Source of the DNA: DASWUZ01 sp036401375
GTDB lineage: Bacteria > Acidobacteriota > Terriglobia > Terriglobales > Acidobacteriaceae
DNA: 64,000 nt
Assembly (NCBI GenBank): GCA_036401375.1
Contig: DASWVB010000002.1
Location: 62,001-126,000 of the forward strand
Direction of reading: 5' to 3'
Each line of letters begins with the position of its first letter. Position 1 is the first letter of the stretch. Made by a program: the position numbers and the translations under genes. The notes below the pieces were generated by a model that made no database searches, was not told the origin of the DNA, and worked only from the letters and a program-made list of their open reading frames with translations. Shown piece by piece: positions 44,212 through 53,281 of the stretch.

Positions 44212-45627
44212 CTAGTAGGTGGTGTTCGAGGCGTCGGAAGGCGCGTCCATGTAAGCGATGTCGGAGGCGACGTCGCTGACGGTGACGAAGGTATTGTCGC
44301 GCTGCGTTCCGTCCGTGGTGTTGTAGATGTAGATCTGTCCCCCCTCGGCGGTGTAGATCTTGTGCAGGCCGGTGATGGGTGCGAGGCCGGTTGCATCGCC
44401 TTTATAGGGCGGCATCAAGGTCACTGTATTTGTAGAGGTGTTGAACATGGTGAGGCAGCTTCCAGATGCGCCACGCTCGCCCTGCTGGCAGAGCACGGAG
44501 CCGATCCAGAGGGTGTTGTCGTCTGCGAAGGCCATCTTGTTGTGGGTGCCGTCCGCGATGGGAATGGGAGGCCCGGTCACCTGCAGGGGCTGGGCCGATG
44601 TATTCACGATGCTCAGATTGCCGCTGAGCAGGTGGTCGGGATTGACGCTCTGACCGGCGACGTAGAGGGTATTTCCGTTCTGCAGGGCATTGCTCGCGCC
44701 GCCTGGAACAGCTACCGTGCTGGTCGCGACCAGGGCGAGGCCGGCGGGGCCGAGGGTCCCACTGTTCAGAGACCCTGGGGTGATCGGGATAGTGGTGATG
44801 CCGGATTGCGTTCCGCCGCACTCCGGACCGCAGTCGAGGACGTAGGCGTAGGCGCCGTCCGAGGAGAAAATGGCCTTTACGGGGCGATCGAAGGAGATGC
44901 CGGGAGCAGTCTGCACCTTAAAGGCGCAGTAGACGGGCAGGCTCTGCGGTTCGCAATCCTGCGCGGTCTGGCCGTTGATGACGGCATGCTGGGGGTCGCC
45001 GCTGGTTGCCGCGGCGGTCTGCTGCGGCACCGTGAGATGGACGATGCTGTACATGTCGTTGGTGTTCTGAGTGAAGGCGACAGCAACGGTGCCGCTGGTG
45101 TTGATGGAGACGCGATAGACGCCGGGAACGTTGAGGAAGAAGGTCCGTCCATTGTCGTAGACGCTGACCACATGCGCGGTCTGGCTGGCGGCGATGGCAT
45201 ACCCCAGGTTGTGAGCGATGAGTACGCCTGAGGACTGTCCGGCGAGTCCGGCGAGGGCGGTGCCGCCCTTCTCAGTGGTGTAGTCGATCAGGGTCAGCCT
45301 GCCGTCTCCGGCGCTGTAGACGGCGCCACGCTGCTGCTCCGGCAGATTCTGGATGGTCGTCGGAAACGAGCTCGAGTAGGTCGAGATACTGAAGGAGGGA
45401 GTGAGGTTGTCGTGGCTGTTTCTCACGTCGTAGAAGGCGTCGACGATCAGCAGTGCTCCCGCTCCGGCAGGGTTCTCGACGGCGATCATGACCCGGTTCT
45501 TGAGACCGCTGGGGGGAAGTGGACGTCCTGCGAAGTAGAAGGTCTTACCGCAGCTGGTGAGCACCAGTGAGACTGCACAAAGTATGAGGACAGACAACCA
45601 GGTTCGCAGGATACTTCTGTTCTTCAA
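44212..45627 (-). CDS. Lipoprotein with repeated beta-strand (propeller-like) pattern, unknown function
   Basis: A 471-residue protein with a lipoprotein signal (KNRSILRTWLSVLILCAVS, then LTSC). The mature part shows repeated blade-like strands (GAVYSAGDGRLTLIDY, 'GVLIAHNLGYAIAASQ', AIFSSDGAYAYVLDC, HKIYTAEGGQIYIYNT), suggesting a seven-bladed propeller. No catalytic motif. TTG 45627 is the best start: GAGGG lies 6 bases upstream and the signal peptide begins at once; the longer frame uses another TTG at 45687. It may carry partner or surface-binding functions. Confidence 0.7.
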   Translation of the reverse strand: MKNRSILRTWLSVLILCAVSLVLTSCGKTFYFAGRPLPPSGLKNRVMIAVENPAGAGALLIVDAFYDVRNSHDNLTPSFSISTYSSSFPTTIQNLPEQQRGAVYSAGDGRLTLIDYTTEKGGTALAGLAGQSSGVLIAHNLGYAIAASQTAHVVSVYDNGRTFFLNVPGVYRVSINTSGTVAVAFTQNTNDMYSIVHLTVPQQTAAATSGDPQHAVINGQTAQDCEPQSLPVYCAFKVQTAPGISFDRPVKAIFSSDGAYAYVLDCGPECGGTQSGITTIPITPGSLNSGTLGPAGLALVATSTVAVPGGASNALQNGNTLYVAGQSVNPDHLLSGNLSIVNTSAQPLQVTGPPIPIADGTHNKMAFADDNTLWIGSVLCQQGERGASGSCLTMFNTSTNTVTLMPPYKGDATGLAPITGLHKIYTAEGGQIYIYNTTDGTQRDNTFVTVSDVASDIAYMDAPSDASNTTY

Positions 45628-45779
45628 CCTTGACCCTCGACGTTCTTGCGACCCGGAAGGGCGCGCAGCAAGGCTCAAGTATAACAAAGGCGTGCTGCCG
45701 GGCGAGGCGGATGAGGCCCGGCTAGGAGGGCTGCTGGCGTTCCATCAACATGGGGGTTAGCATAGGCAAAAGCCCTCTA

Positions 45780-47654
45780 ATGCTGACGCGACTGGAAGAC
45801 ATTTTCGGGCAGGAGACGGTGCTTTGCGACGGCGCGATGGGTACGGCGCTGTACGCCCATGGCATCTTCATCAACCGCTGCTACGACGAGCTGAACCTGT
45901 CGCAGCCAGAGGTAGTGCGGACTGTCCATGAGGAGTACCTGCAGGCAGGCGCCGCGATCATCGAGACCAATACATTCGGGGCGAACTGCTTCCGGCTGCT
46001 GCGACATGGGCTGCAGGACCGGGTGCTCGACATCAACGAGGCGGGCGCGAGGATAGCGCGGCAGGCTGTCGACCAGCTGCAGGACAAGCAGGCGGGCCTC
46101 GCGCGGGTGGCGGGATCGATCGGTCCGCTCGGCGTGCGGCTTGAGCCGGTCGGAAAAACGTCTCTTGAGGAGGCGCGATCCGCCTTTGCCGAGCAGATAC
46201 GAGGGCTGGTCGCAGGCGGCGTCGATCTGCTGATGATCGAGACGATGATGTCGCTCGATGAGGCGGAGCAGGCCCTGCTAGCTGCGCGCGAGACTGCGCC
46301 GCAACTGCCGGTTGTTGTGATGATGACCGTGGATGAGGACGCCAACTGCCTGGACGGCGCTACGCCCGAGACGGCCGCGGCGCGATTAACGGCGTGGGGA
46401 GCGGACGCTATCGGGTGCAACTGTAGCGTGGGTCCCGCCACTGTGCTCACTGCGGTCGAGCGGATGGCGACAGCGACCGCTCTGCCCCTGGTCGCTATGC
46501 CCAATGCGGGCATGCCCCGCGCCATCGAGGGTCGCAACATCTATCTCTGTTCGCCTGAGTACATGGCGAGCTTTGCGCGGAAGTTCCTCAAGGCGGGGGT
46601 GCAGTTTGTCGGCGGGTGCTGCGGTACGACTCCTAACCACATCCGGGCGATGAAGTCGGCGTTTCGTGCCGAGGCAGCGCAGAAGGTCAGCCCTCATTCG
46701 ACGGTCGGAGAGGCGATCTTCACCGAGACGCCCCCCGCTCCGCTGGCGGAGCGCTCAGCCATGGGCGCCCTGCTGGCCGCGGGCACGTTTGTGACCATGG
46801 TCGAGATCGTGCCTCCCAAGGGGATCACCTGCACCAGGGAGGTGGAGGGCGCGCGCCTGCTCGCGTCTCTTGGCGTTCACGCGATCAATGTGCCTGACTC
46901 CCCGCGCGCCTCGGCCCGGATGAGTGCGCAGAGTCTCTGTATTCAGATCAGTCAGAAGACCGGGATCGAGACGGTGCTGCACTACACCTGCCGGGATCGC
47001 AACGTGTTGAGCATCCAGAGCGACCTGCTGGGGGCGTCTTCGATCGGGTTGAAGAACATCCTGTGCCTGACCGGGGACCCGCCAAAGCTGGGCAACTACC
47101 CTGACGCCACGGCGGTGTTCGATGTGGATGCGATCGGGCTGGTGAACATCGTCCGGCGGCTGAACCACGGACTCGACATCGGCAGCAATCCTATCGGCGA
47201 ATCGACGGGCTTCACGATCGCGGTCGCTGCCAACCCCGGGGTGCCCGATCTCGACAATGAAGTGAGGCGCTTTATCTACAAGGTCGAGGCGGGCGCAGAG
47301 TACGCAATCACGCAGCCGGTGTTTGACCTGAAGGTGCTGGAGACATTTCTACGGCGCATTGAGCAGTACCGGATCCCCGTGATTGCGGGTATCTGGCCGC
47401 TTACCAGCCTGCGCAATGCGGAGTTCATGAAGAACGATCTTCGAGTGAGTGTGCCGGACGAGATCCTGCTGCGGATGCAGCGGCCGGAGACGCCGGAGCT
47501 GGCGCGGGCTGAGGGCATTCTGATCGCCCAGGAGATGCTGAACGAAGCGCGGGCGATGGTGCAGGGTGTGCAGGTGAGCGCTCCGTTCGGCCGTTATAAC
47601 GCGGCGGCGGCGGTGATTGCGTCCGTGTTGCCGCCCGCTCCGGTGGCTGTTTAG
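45780..47654 (+). CDS. Bifunctional homocysteine S-methyltransferase / methylenetetrahydrofolate reductase
   Basis: A 624-residue fusion like Bacillus YitJ. The N-terminal half (~1-300) is the methyltransferase barrel with LCDGAMGTALYAHG, IETNTFGAN and the zinc cysteines in VGGCCGTTPNHI. The C-terminal half (~330-610) is a MetF-type reductase (VEIVPPKG, YTCRDRN, LTGDPPKLGNY, 'YAITQPVFDLKVLETFLRRI', IPVIAGIWPL). It makes methionine and 5-methyl-THF. ATG 45780 matches the family start; ATG 45750 is in frame but has a ribosome binding site too far upstream. Upstream I see no SAM or cobalamin riboswitch. Confidence 0.92.
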   Translation: MLTRLEDIFGQETVLCDGAMGTALYAHGIFINRCYDELNLSQPEVVRTVHEEYLQAGAAIIETNTFGANCFRLLRHGLQDRVLDINEAGARIARQAVDQLQDKQAGLARVAGSIGPLGVRLEPVGKTSLEEARSAFAEQIRGLVAGGVDLLMIETMMSLDEAEQALLAARETAPQLPVVVMMTVDEDANCLDGATPETAAARLTAWGADAIGCNCSVGPATVLTAVERMATATALPLVAMPNAGMPRAIEGRNIYLCSPEYMASFARKFLKAGVQFVGGCCGTTPNHIRAMKSAFRAEAAQKVSPHSTVGEAIFTETPPAPLAERSAMGALLAAGTFVTMVEIVPPKGITCTREVEGARLLASLGVHAINVPDSPRASARMSAQSLCIQISQKTGIETVLHYTCRDRNVLSIQSDLLGASSIGLKNILCLTGDPPKLGNYPDATAVFDVDAIGLVNIVRRLNHGLDIGSNPIGESTGFTIAVAANPGVPDLDNEVRRFIYKVEAGAEYAITQPVFDLKVLETFLRRIEQYRIPVIAGIWPLTSLRNAEFMKNDLRVSVPDEILLRMQRPETPELARAEGILIAQEMLNEARAMVQGVQVSAPFGRYNAAAAVIASVLPPAPVAV

Positions 47655-47727
47655 GCGCGGAGAGCGGCGATCGCTGCTGACCGCCCAGGTGAGCGGGGCT
47701 AAACTTCAGAGACAGGAGACATTGGCT

Positions 47728-47949
47728 GTGGCATCGTTTGAAGAGTCGCTGAAGCAACTGGAGACCATCGTCGATCAGCTCGAACGCGGCGACCTGCCGC
47801 TGGAGGATTCGGTCAAGCTGTTCGAGCAGGGCGTGAAGCTTTCTTCGGCGTGCAAGCAGGAGCTCGATGCTGCGGAAGGCAAGGTGCAGATCCTTGTCAA
47901 GCAGCGTGACGGGTCGATGAAGGCGGAGCCATTTCCACCGTTGAAGTAG
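47728..47949 (+). CDS. xseB: Exodeoxyribonuclease VII small subunit
   Basis: A 73-residue protein with the XseB core: 'SFEESLKQLETIVDQLERGD', PLEDSVKLFEQGVKL and the short C-terminus. With XseA it degrades single-stranded DNA. xseA is not in the window, unlike the usual pairing. GTG 47728 has AGGAG 9 bases upstream; a TTG at 47722 is possible. It follows the methionine synthesis gene by 73 bases and may share its transcript. Confidence 0.9.
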   Translation: MASFEESLKQLETIVDQLERGDLPLEDSVKLFEQGVKLSSACKQELDAAEGKVQILVKQRDGSMKAEPFPPLK

Positions 47950-47973
47950 GTCTGTAAAAGGCTCGAAGGTCGC

Positions 47974-48927
47974 CTAGAACTGGCCGGCGCTGCCCTGCGT
48001 TTCATGTGCCGGCCCCTGCTTTCCTCGGCCGTCCGATCTTCCCAGGGCCCGGATAAAATCCTGCCGTTGTATCGGGGTTTGGACGGGGACCGTATCGACG
48101 GCGATGACTTCGAGGCCGGCGGCCTCCAGCAGCTTGGCTACTGCCATTGCGCTGTAGAGGTTGATGTGCTCGTGCAGGGTGATGTTCCGGCTGCGATCGC
48201 CGGCCTGCAGTCGCGCAAGGGTTTCAGTCTTCACATCCTGCGGCACCTCTACGAGCAGGTAGCCGTCTTTCTGCAGCAGAGCGGCGACTTGGCGAACCAT
48301 CTCCAATGGATGGGTGACGTGTTCGAGCACGTGCGAGAGCTGGACGTAGGCGTAGGTGCCGAGGTTGGCCTCGCTCGAGATGCGGACCACTCCGGGCGCG
48401 GGCTCGATATCTGATATCTCGTAGACAAACCTCTTACCGGGCAGGTCGGGAAGGTATCTGCCGTCGGCGCCGCCGTAGTCGAGCATTGCCTCCCCTTTGA
48501 GGTCGACCCGGGATTGCAGCCAGGCGGTGAGCGCCGCGACCCTGCCGAGGCCTCCTTCATCGTGGCCGCCAACCTTGCCCGCGACCGCCGCGTATGCAGG
48601 CTCGTAGTGGATTCGCTCCTCGTTGTAGGAGCCGGAGCGGTAGTCCTCGTACAGACGCCCTATGGCCTGGTCTTCAAAGGGGTGAGTGGTCTGAACGAAT
48701 GAACATCGCTGGCAGGATTGCATCTGAACGACCACGACCGGACGGTAGATGCGGGAGAAGATTTTGCCTGCTGGACGAGAGAGGGCCTGGAGCGCTCGTT
48801 TCACAGGGCTGATGGAGCGGTGCTCGGCCACTTCAGCGCGGAAGACCCGCTTGAGGAAGAAGGGAGCGAGCGCTCCGATGAAACCAAGGTCGCGCACATC
48901 GGTGGCGCCACAATTTCTACACGCCAT
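47974..48927 (-). CDS. Class I SAM-dependent methyltransferase with N-terminal zinc ribbon
   Basis: A 317-residue protein: N-terminal CRNCG and CQRC pairs that look like a zinc ribbon, then a class I methyltransferase with motif I LDYGGADGRYLPDL, motif II 'YEISDIEPAPGV' and 'HVLEHVTHPLEMVRQVAALL'. This arrangement occurs in sugar or polysaccharide methyltransferases of the NovU/TylC3-like type, though the substrate is unclear. ATG 48927 starts at the zinc ribbon; a GTG at 48948 is in frame. It is convergent with xseB (24 bases). Confidence 0.8.
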   Translation of the reverse strand: MACRNCGATDVRDLGFIGALAPFFLKRVFRAEVAEHRSISPVKRALQALSRPAGKIFSRIYRPVVVVQMQSCQRCSFVQTTHPFEDQAIGRLYEDYRSGSYNEERIHYEPAYAAVAGKVGGHDEGGLGRVAALTAWLQSRVDLKGEAMLDYGGADGRYLPDLPGKRFVYEISDIEPAPGVVRISSEANLGTYAYVQLSHVLEHVTHPLEMVRQVAALLQKDGYLLVEVPQDVKTETLARLQAGDRSRNITLHEHINLYSAMAVAKLLEAAGLEVIAVDTVPVQTPIQRQDFIRALGRSDGRGKQGPAHETQGSAGQF

Positions 48928-49017
48928 CTCTGCGCTCGTTCTGTTCACAGGAGCACTCTACCATCCCGAGGCAGCGCTGACTCAACGAGCAGCGCAGCCG
49001 GAGGCGGTCTGACCGCT

Positions 49018-51264
49018 CTATTCCACTTTGAGCTGACGGCTTGACTGGGCTACCAGGGTGCCCTGCTCAGCTGTTACGCGGATGTCGTAGTCTCCGGGTA
49101 AGGGCTTGAGCTGCAGCAGCACGGGGATGGATCCGTCGGGCTGCGCCTTCGGCAGCTCAAAAGGCTTGCTGGCTACCTCTTTCCCCTGTTCATAGAGTTG
49201 AAGGGTGATTCTTGGGTCCGCTGTTGTGACCTTGGACGGGTAGACGACAAAGTAGAGTCCAAGAGGATGGGTCGACGGCACGGATTCGGCGAGGGTCGGA
49301 GTGATGCGGGAAGAGACCACTTCAAAGGGGTCGTAGGGGTTTCGGGGGCCGGAGATGGGGTCCACGCGGCGCACCACTTCAAGCGAGCTCAAGCCTAGGT
49401 CTCCTGGATCGACTCTGACGGTGGTCCGAGTGACGGTGCTCTTTTCCGCCTGTTCGTCGGTCACGGCAGCATCCACTTCATATTTTCCGCGTGGCAGGTC
49501 GACGCGCTCTGCGTAGAGGATGCGGTCCTTGAGCAGGTTTGGAATGTCGGCCGTGGCGACGTCCCGCTGCAGGTCCCGGCTCACCTTTCCGACAACCTCA
49601 CCTTTCTCGTCGTGGATGAGCGCGACCACCGATGCCTGCACGTGAGTCTTGCCGGTCTTTGGATTGCTGACCAGCTTCAGACCGGAGATGGGCACTTCAA
49701 AGGCCATCTCGCATTCGACGGCGTTTGCTTCGGGACGGAACTCGATGAGCGAGGCGGAGTAGGGAAAGGAGACGGGAGACGGGTAGGCGTTGATGGCGTT
49801 GAGCGCGACCAGTTCAAAAGGCTGCAGTGGCTCGCCATTCAGCTCGGGCAGTGCATAGTAGCCCTTACGCGTCTGGACGGAGACTCTCGGCCTATTGATC
49901 TTGACCTCGATCTTGCGGAAGTGACCGTCATAGACGGTAGACGAGGGCCGGTAGGCCAGCTCGTAGTGGGTACGGATGTCCTCCATCATGCGGTGCATGG
50001 GCTCGACAATCTGGTTGGTGTTGGTGACGGAGAAGCCCCCGGTCGACTCGGCCAGATCGCGCAACGCGCCCTGGTTGCTGCCCATGGCGGCAAGTGCGAC
50101 GTCATCGGACTCCATGTGCGACGTGCCAGGATCGATTCTGGTGATAGAGCTCTCGGCGCCTACGCGCTGCAGGTCCGAGAGGTTCTTCATCATAGGATCT
50201 TCGGTGTTGAGTCCGCTGGTATCGATGGTGTAGAAGGTGACGCCGACGCGATTGGCGTAACCGATGAGGTTGTCGACAACCTCGCGCCGATTCACGGGAA
50301 ACTGGAGACCGTCGGAGAGGTAGAGGACGACCTTGCGGCCGGGCAGCTTCTCTTCGCTCCGAACGAGCTGGTGCAGGGAATCCATCGAATCCATACCGTT
50401 GACTTCATTGGTGAGGAAGCGGAGGCCGGTCTCGAGGCGTGCCTGCGTGAGCAGCGCGTTCCCGAGACTCACGGAGGCGTCCTGTGCGGCGGCGTTGCGT
50501 GCGAACTCCGGACTGTTCACGATGCCTTGTATCTCGTTCTGAACGACGCTGCTGCCCGAGGTGACATTAGGAGCCCCCGTGTTCGGGGAGGCGGCGGCCT
50601 GCTCGGTCGAAGCATTGAGGGATGCCAGCACTCCGCTGGCGATGACGGCCTGCATGTCGATGCCGTCTTTGGTGTAGAGGCCCTTGGTGGCGGCTTCGAC
50701 GGCTTTTTCGAGCGAAGCCTTGTCGCTGGTAAAGGCTCGGACCAGGTTCAGATTCGTGTCCAACCTGTAGATGGTGACGTACGTGTTAGGAAGGTCGTCG
50801 CTCTTGAGAAACTCGAGGACAGCGCGGCGGGCGAAGTCCAGGTTCAAGGGGGCGATCTGCGCGAAGATGACCGATACGAAGTTGACCTGCCGGAGGGTAT
50901 TGAGCGGGTGAACATCGGAGGCAGAGGAGGCCTTGCCCTCCATCTGAGACCTCTTGAGGGCGTCGGTCTGTTCGGACTGCAACTGGTCTTCTCCCCGAAC
51001 GCTGCGGAAGACCTTGACCGTCTGCGGCACTCCGTCCTCAAAAAGCTGCACGTCTCCGGGCTGCAGATCGGTGACCAGGTGGTGGTTCTTGTCACGGACC
51101 ACGAGGTCGACCAGCACCTCCGTCGTCGTCGCGTGGATGACGGTAGGACGGTCAGCGTCGGCGGTCGCCGTGGGGGCCTGGGCCAGCAACGCGGGCGCTA
51201 GGAACAGGGGAGACAAAGCTGCAAAAGTGATGGTGGGAACGGAGCATGTACGCAAGGGATACAC
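49018..51264 (-). CDS. TIGR03436-type VWA protein
   Basis: A 748-residue secreted protein with a signal peptide (~1-28; TFAALSPLFLAPALLAQA) and a VWA-related domain (~45-480) carrying 'VLVDLVVRDKNHHLVTDLQP', RKVVLYLSDGLQF, VTFYTIDTSGLN and 'HYELAYRPSSTVYDGHFRKI'. The remaining ~270 residues are beta-rich with no catalytic motif. It is a paralogue of the gene at 35874-38885 but lacks the LolA-like C-terminal domain. Its start is a GTG at 51264. Function unknown; found in several copies per acidobacterial genome. Confidence 0.83.
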   Translation of the reverse strand: MYPLRTCSVPTITFAALSPLFLAPALLAQAPTATADADRPTVIHATTTEVLVDLVVRDKNHHLVTDLQPGDVQLFEDGVPQTVKVFRSVRGEDQLQSEQTDALKRSQMEGKASSASDVHPLNTLRQVNFVSVIFAQIAPLNLDFARRAVLEFLKSDDLPNTYVTIYRLDTNLNLVRAFTSDKASLEKAVEAATKGLYTKDGIDMQAVIASGVLASLNASTEQAAASPNTGAPNVTSGSSVVQNEIQGIVNSPEFARNAAAQDASVSLGNALLTQARLETGLRFLTNEVNGMDSMDSLHQLVRSEEKLPGRKVVLYLSDGLQFPVNRREVVDNLIGYANRVGVTFYTIDTSGLNTEDPMMKNLSDLQRVGAESSITRIDPGTSHMESDDVALAAMGSNQGALRDLAESTGGFSVTNTNQIVEPMHRMMEDIRTHYELAYRPSSTVYDGHFRKIEVKINRPRVSVQTRKGYYALPELNGEPLQPFELVALNAINAYPSPVSFPYSASLIEFRPEANAVECEMAFEVPISGLKLVSNPKTGKTHVQASVVALIHDEKGEVVGKVSRDLQRDVATADIPNLLKDRILYAERVDLPRGKYEVDAAVTDEQAEKSTVTRTTVRVDPGDLGLSSLEVVRRVDPISGPRNPYDPFEVVSSRITPTLAESVPSTHPLGLYFVVYPSKVTTADPRITLQLYEQGKEVASKPFELPKAQPDGSIPVLLQLKPLPGDYDIRVTAEQGTLVAQSSRQLKVE

Positions 51265-51453
51265 CTCAGTTTCTTGAGGCTACACCCGTAAGCATGCGAC
51301 CAGCCAATTACTAACGGAAATTGCTATGGTGGCGCGGGAAAGCGCCTCAGCTCGTGGGAGCGGCTGTAGACGTATGATTCCGGACCGGTCGCGTGGCTCA
51401 TGAGGGTCGATCGGGGGCTGATCGGCTGTGGGGGACGGTGCACCGGGGCAGGT

Positions 51454-52278
51454 CTAGTCGGCAGCGATCGGCTCCGGGCTGGCGGGGCTGATGAGGTAGA
51501 TATCAGCTCCCCGCGTAGCGGTCTTGTAGCAGCGCAGCGGCGCTGCGGCCGGGCCGGCGATGACGGCTCCGGAGACTACGTCGAACCGGGACCCGTGCCA
51601 GGGGCACTGTACGGTGGCGCCGATCAGCGTGCCGTCACAGAGCGGACCACCCTCGTGAGTGCATTGATCGCTGAAGGCGTAGAAGTTGCCGGCGGTGCGG
51701 CCCAGTACGACGCGTTCGCTGCCGGCGGCTGTCTTGAGGTGGACGAGCATCATCTGACCATCGCCGAGCTCGGTCTGACTGCAGACGGGCGCATCGAGGC
51801 CGGAGATGGAGCGCTCCAGCATCGGCTTGCCTCCCGGGTAGTGGCGGAAGACTCCGATCTGAAGTTCGTAGGAGAGCGTGCCTCCCAGCCAGCCGGATAC
51901 GCCGATCAGCACCATGCCGAGGGTTGAGAGCAGGAGGGTGAGCAGTGAGGGCGTATGGTCGAAGCCCCGCCGATAGAAGACGATGAAGGCGAAGACGAGG
52001 AGAGCAGCGGTATTGAGGATGCCGTGGATCGCGCCTTTTCTCTTGCCGCTCGAGCCTGACGGAATGACACTGACCCAGTCGATGATGCCAGGAATGGCGG
52101 CGAGCAGGGCGCCGATGCAGCCTCCAATCGCCAGCAGGTAGCCTGCGTTGGCGAAATTCCAGCTTTTCAAAGCGGCGCTGAGGAGGTCGAAGACCCAGCT
52201 GCCTACCCACATGCCGATAGGCAGCGCGATGAGGATGGGGTGAATAGGGTGGGTGACGAGGCGGGCCCGCGAACGCAT
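51454..52278 (-). CDS. DUF2231 membrane domain fused to a Rieske [2Fe-2S] domain
   Basis: A 274-residue protein. Four membrane helices (~18-36, ~46-70, ~85-105, ~112-138) form the DUF2231 part (THPIHPILIALPIGMWVGSW). The C-terminal Rieske domain (~165-262) has the cluster ligands Cys206/His208 (CTHEGG) and Cys225/His228 (CPWHG), spaced as in ferredoxin-type Rieske proteins. It should pass electrons at the inner face of the membrane or in the periplasm; partners are not encoded nearby. AGGAG lies 6 bases before ATG 52278. Confidence 0.9.
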   Translation of the reverse strand: MRSRARLVTHPIHPILIALPIGMWVGSWVFDLLSAALKSWNFANAGYLLAIGGCIGALLAAIPGIIDWVSVIPSGSSGKRKGAIHGILNTAALLVFAFIVFYRRGFDHTPSLLTLLLSTLGMVLIGVSGWLGGTLSYELQIGVFRHYPGGKPMLERSISGLDAPVCSQTELGDGQMMLVHLKTAAGSERVVLGRTAGNFYAFSDQCTHEGGPLCDGTLIGATVQCPWHGSRFDVVSGAVIAGPAAAPLRCYKTATRGADIYLISPASPEPIAAD

Positions 52279-52423
52279 GGGAAGCTCCTGAGAAGGTCGA
52301 GATCGAGGGGACTCGGTAAAGGGTCGTGACATTCAGGGCGGCTGCAGAGCACAGCGCCCATGAATGCTGGTAATGGAAGACTGCAGCGCCTCGTTCCCAG
52401 CGCCTTTCTGCCGGGTTGGTTGC

Positions 52424-53281
52424 TTACAGGGGCATGCGTCCGCCGGTCACGCCGTAGATCTCACCGCTGATGTAGCTGGCCTCATCGGAGGCGAGCAGGA
52501 CGTAAACGGGTGCGAGTTCAACCGGCTGTGCAGGGCGGCCGAAGATCGACTGCTGGCCGAACTCCTTCACTTTCTCCGCAGGCATCGTGGCTGGGATCAG
52601 AGGCGTCAAGACCGGGCCTGGCGCCACCCCGTTCACCCGCACGCCCCGCTCGACGGCTATTTTTGCGAGACCCTTGGTGAAGTTGGCGATCGCGGCCTTG
52701 GTGGAGGCGTAGGCGAGCAGCATTCCATCGGGCTCAAAGCCCTGGATGGAGGTGGTGTTGATGATGCTCCCACCCGGCTTCATGTGTTCGAGCGCGGCCT
52801 GGCTGAGGTAAAAGGTGGCGAAGATGTTGGTGCGGTAGGTACGCTCGAACTCCTCTGCGGAGAAGTCCTCGATCTTATCGTGAACCTGCTGGAAGCCGGC
52901 GTTATTCACGAGCACGTCGATCTTGCCGAACTCCTTAACGGTGTCGTCAACGAGCTGGCGACAGAAGGATTGCTGGCGGATGTCGCCGGCGGTGCTCACG
53001 GCCTTGACGCCGGCCCTGGTCACCTGGCGCAGGGTCTCTTTGGCGTCTTCTTCCTCTTCGGGCAGGTGCACGATGCTGACGTCTGCGCCTTCCTTGGCGA
53101 AGGCGATGGCAACGGCGCGGCCGATGCCGCTGTCCCCACCGGTGATCAGAGCCGCTTTGCCCTTGAGACGGCCGTGCCCGCGGTAGCTTTCCTCGCCATG
53201 GTCGGGGTGGGGCTGCATGGCTGCGTCGCTTCCTGGCCAGGCCTGCTTGATTGGTTGGGTTGGTGCCTCAGCGGAACTCAT
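52424..53281 (-). CDS. Short-chain dehydrogenase/reductase (YghA-like)
   Basis: A 285-residue SDR: 'ALITGGDSGIGRAVAIAFAK' nucleotide loop, NNAG, catalytic 'LLAYASTKAAI' and the terminal 'YISGEIYGVTGGRMPL'. The ~45-residue N-terminal extension (PGSDAAMQPHPDHGEESY) is typical of the YghA/YdaD stress-linked group. It reduces an aldehyde or ketone with NADPH. ATG 53281 has AGGAGG ahead. It is 142 bases downstream of the Rieske gene's start region, on the same strand, ahead of it in transcription. Confidence 0.92.
   Translation of the reverse strand: MSSAEAPTQPIKQAWPGSDAAMQPHPDHGEESYRGHGRLKGKAALITGGDSGIGRAVAIAFAKEGADVSIVHLPEEEEDAKETLRQVTRAGVKAVSTAGDIRQQSFCRQLVDDTVKEFGKIDVLVNNAGFQQVHDKIEDFSAEEFERTYRTNIFATFYLSQAALEHMKPGGSIINTTSIQGFEPDGMLLAYASTKAAIANFTKGLAKIAVERGVRVNGVAPGPVLTPLIPATMPAEKVKEFGQQSIFGRPAQPVELAPVYVLLASDEASYISGEIYGVTGGRMPL

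Noticed and set aside
45628..45779. SAM or cobalamin riboswitch ahead of the methionine/folate gene
   Set aside because: The region is too short and shows no conserved riboswitch core; I only see a distant AGGAGGG.
49612..51201. 529-residue plus-strand frame opposite the VWA protein
   Set aside because: Composition (Val/Gly/Asp repeats) is that of a reversed coding strand; the VWA protein explains the region.
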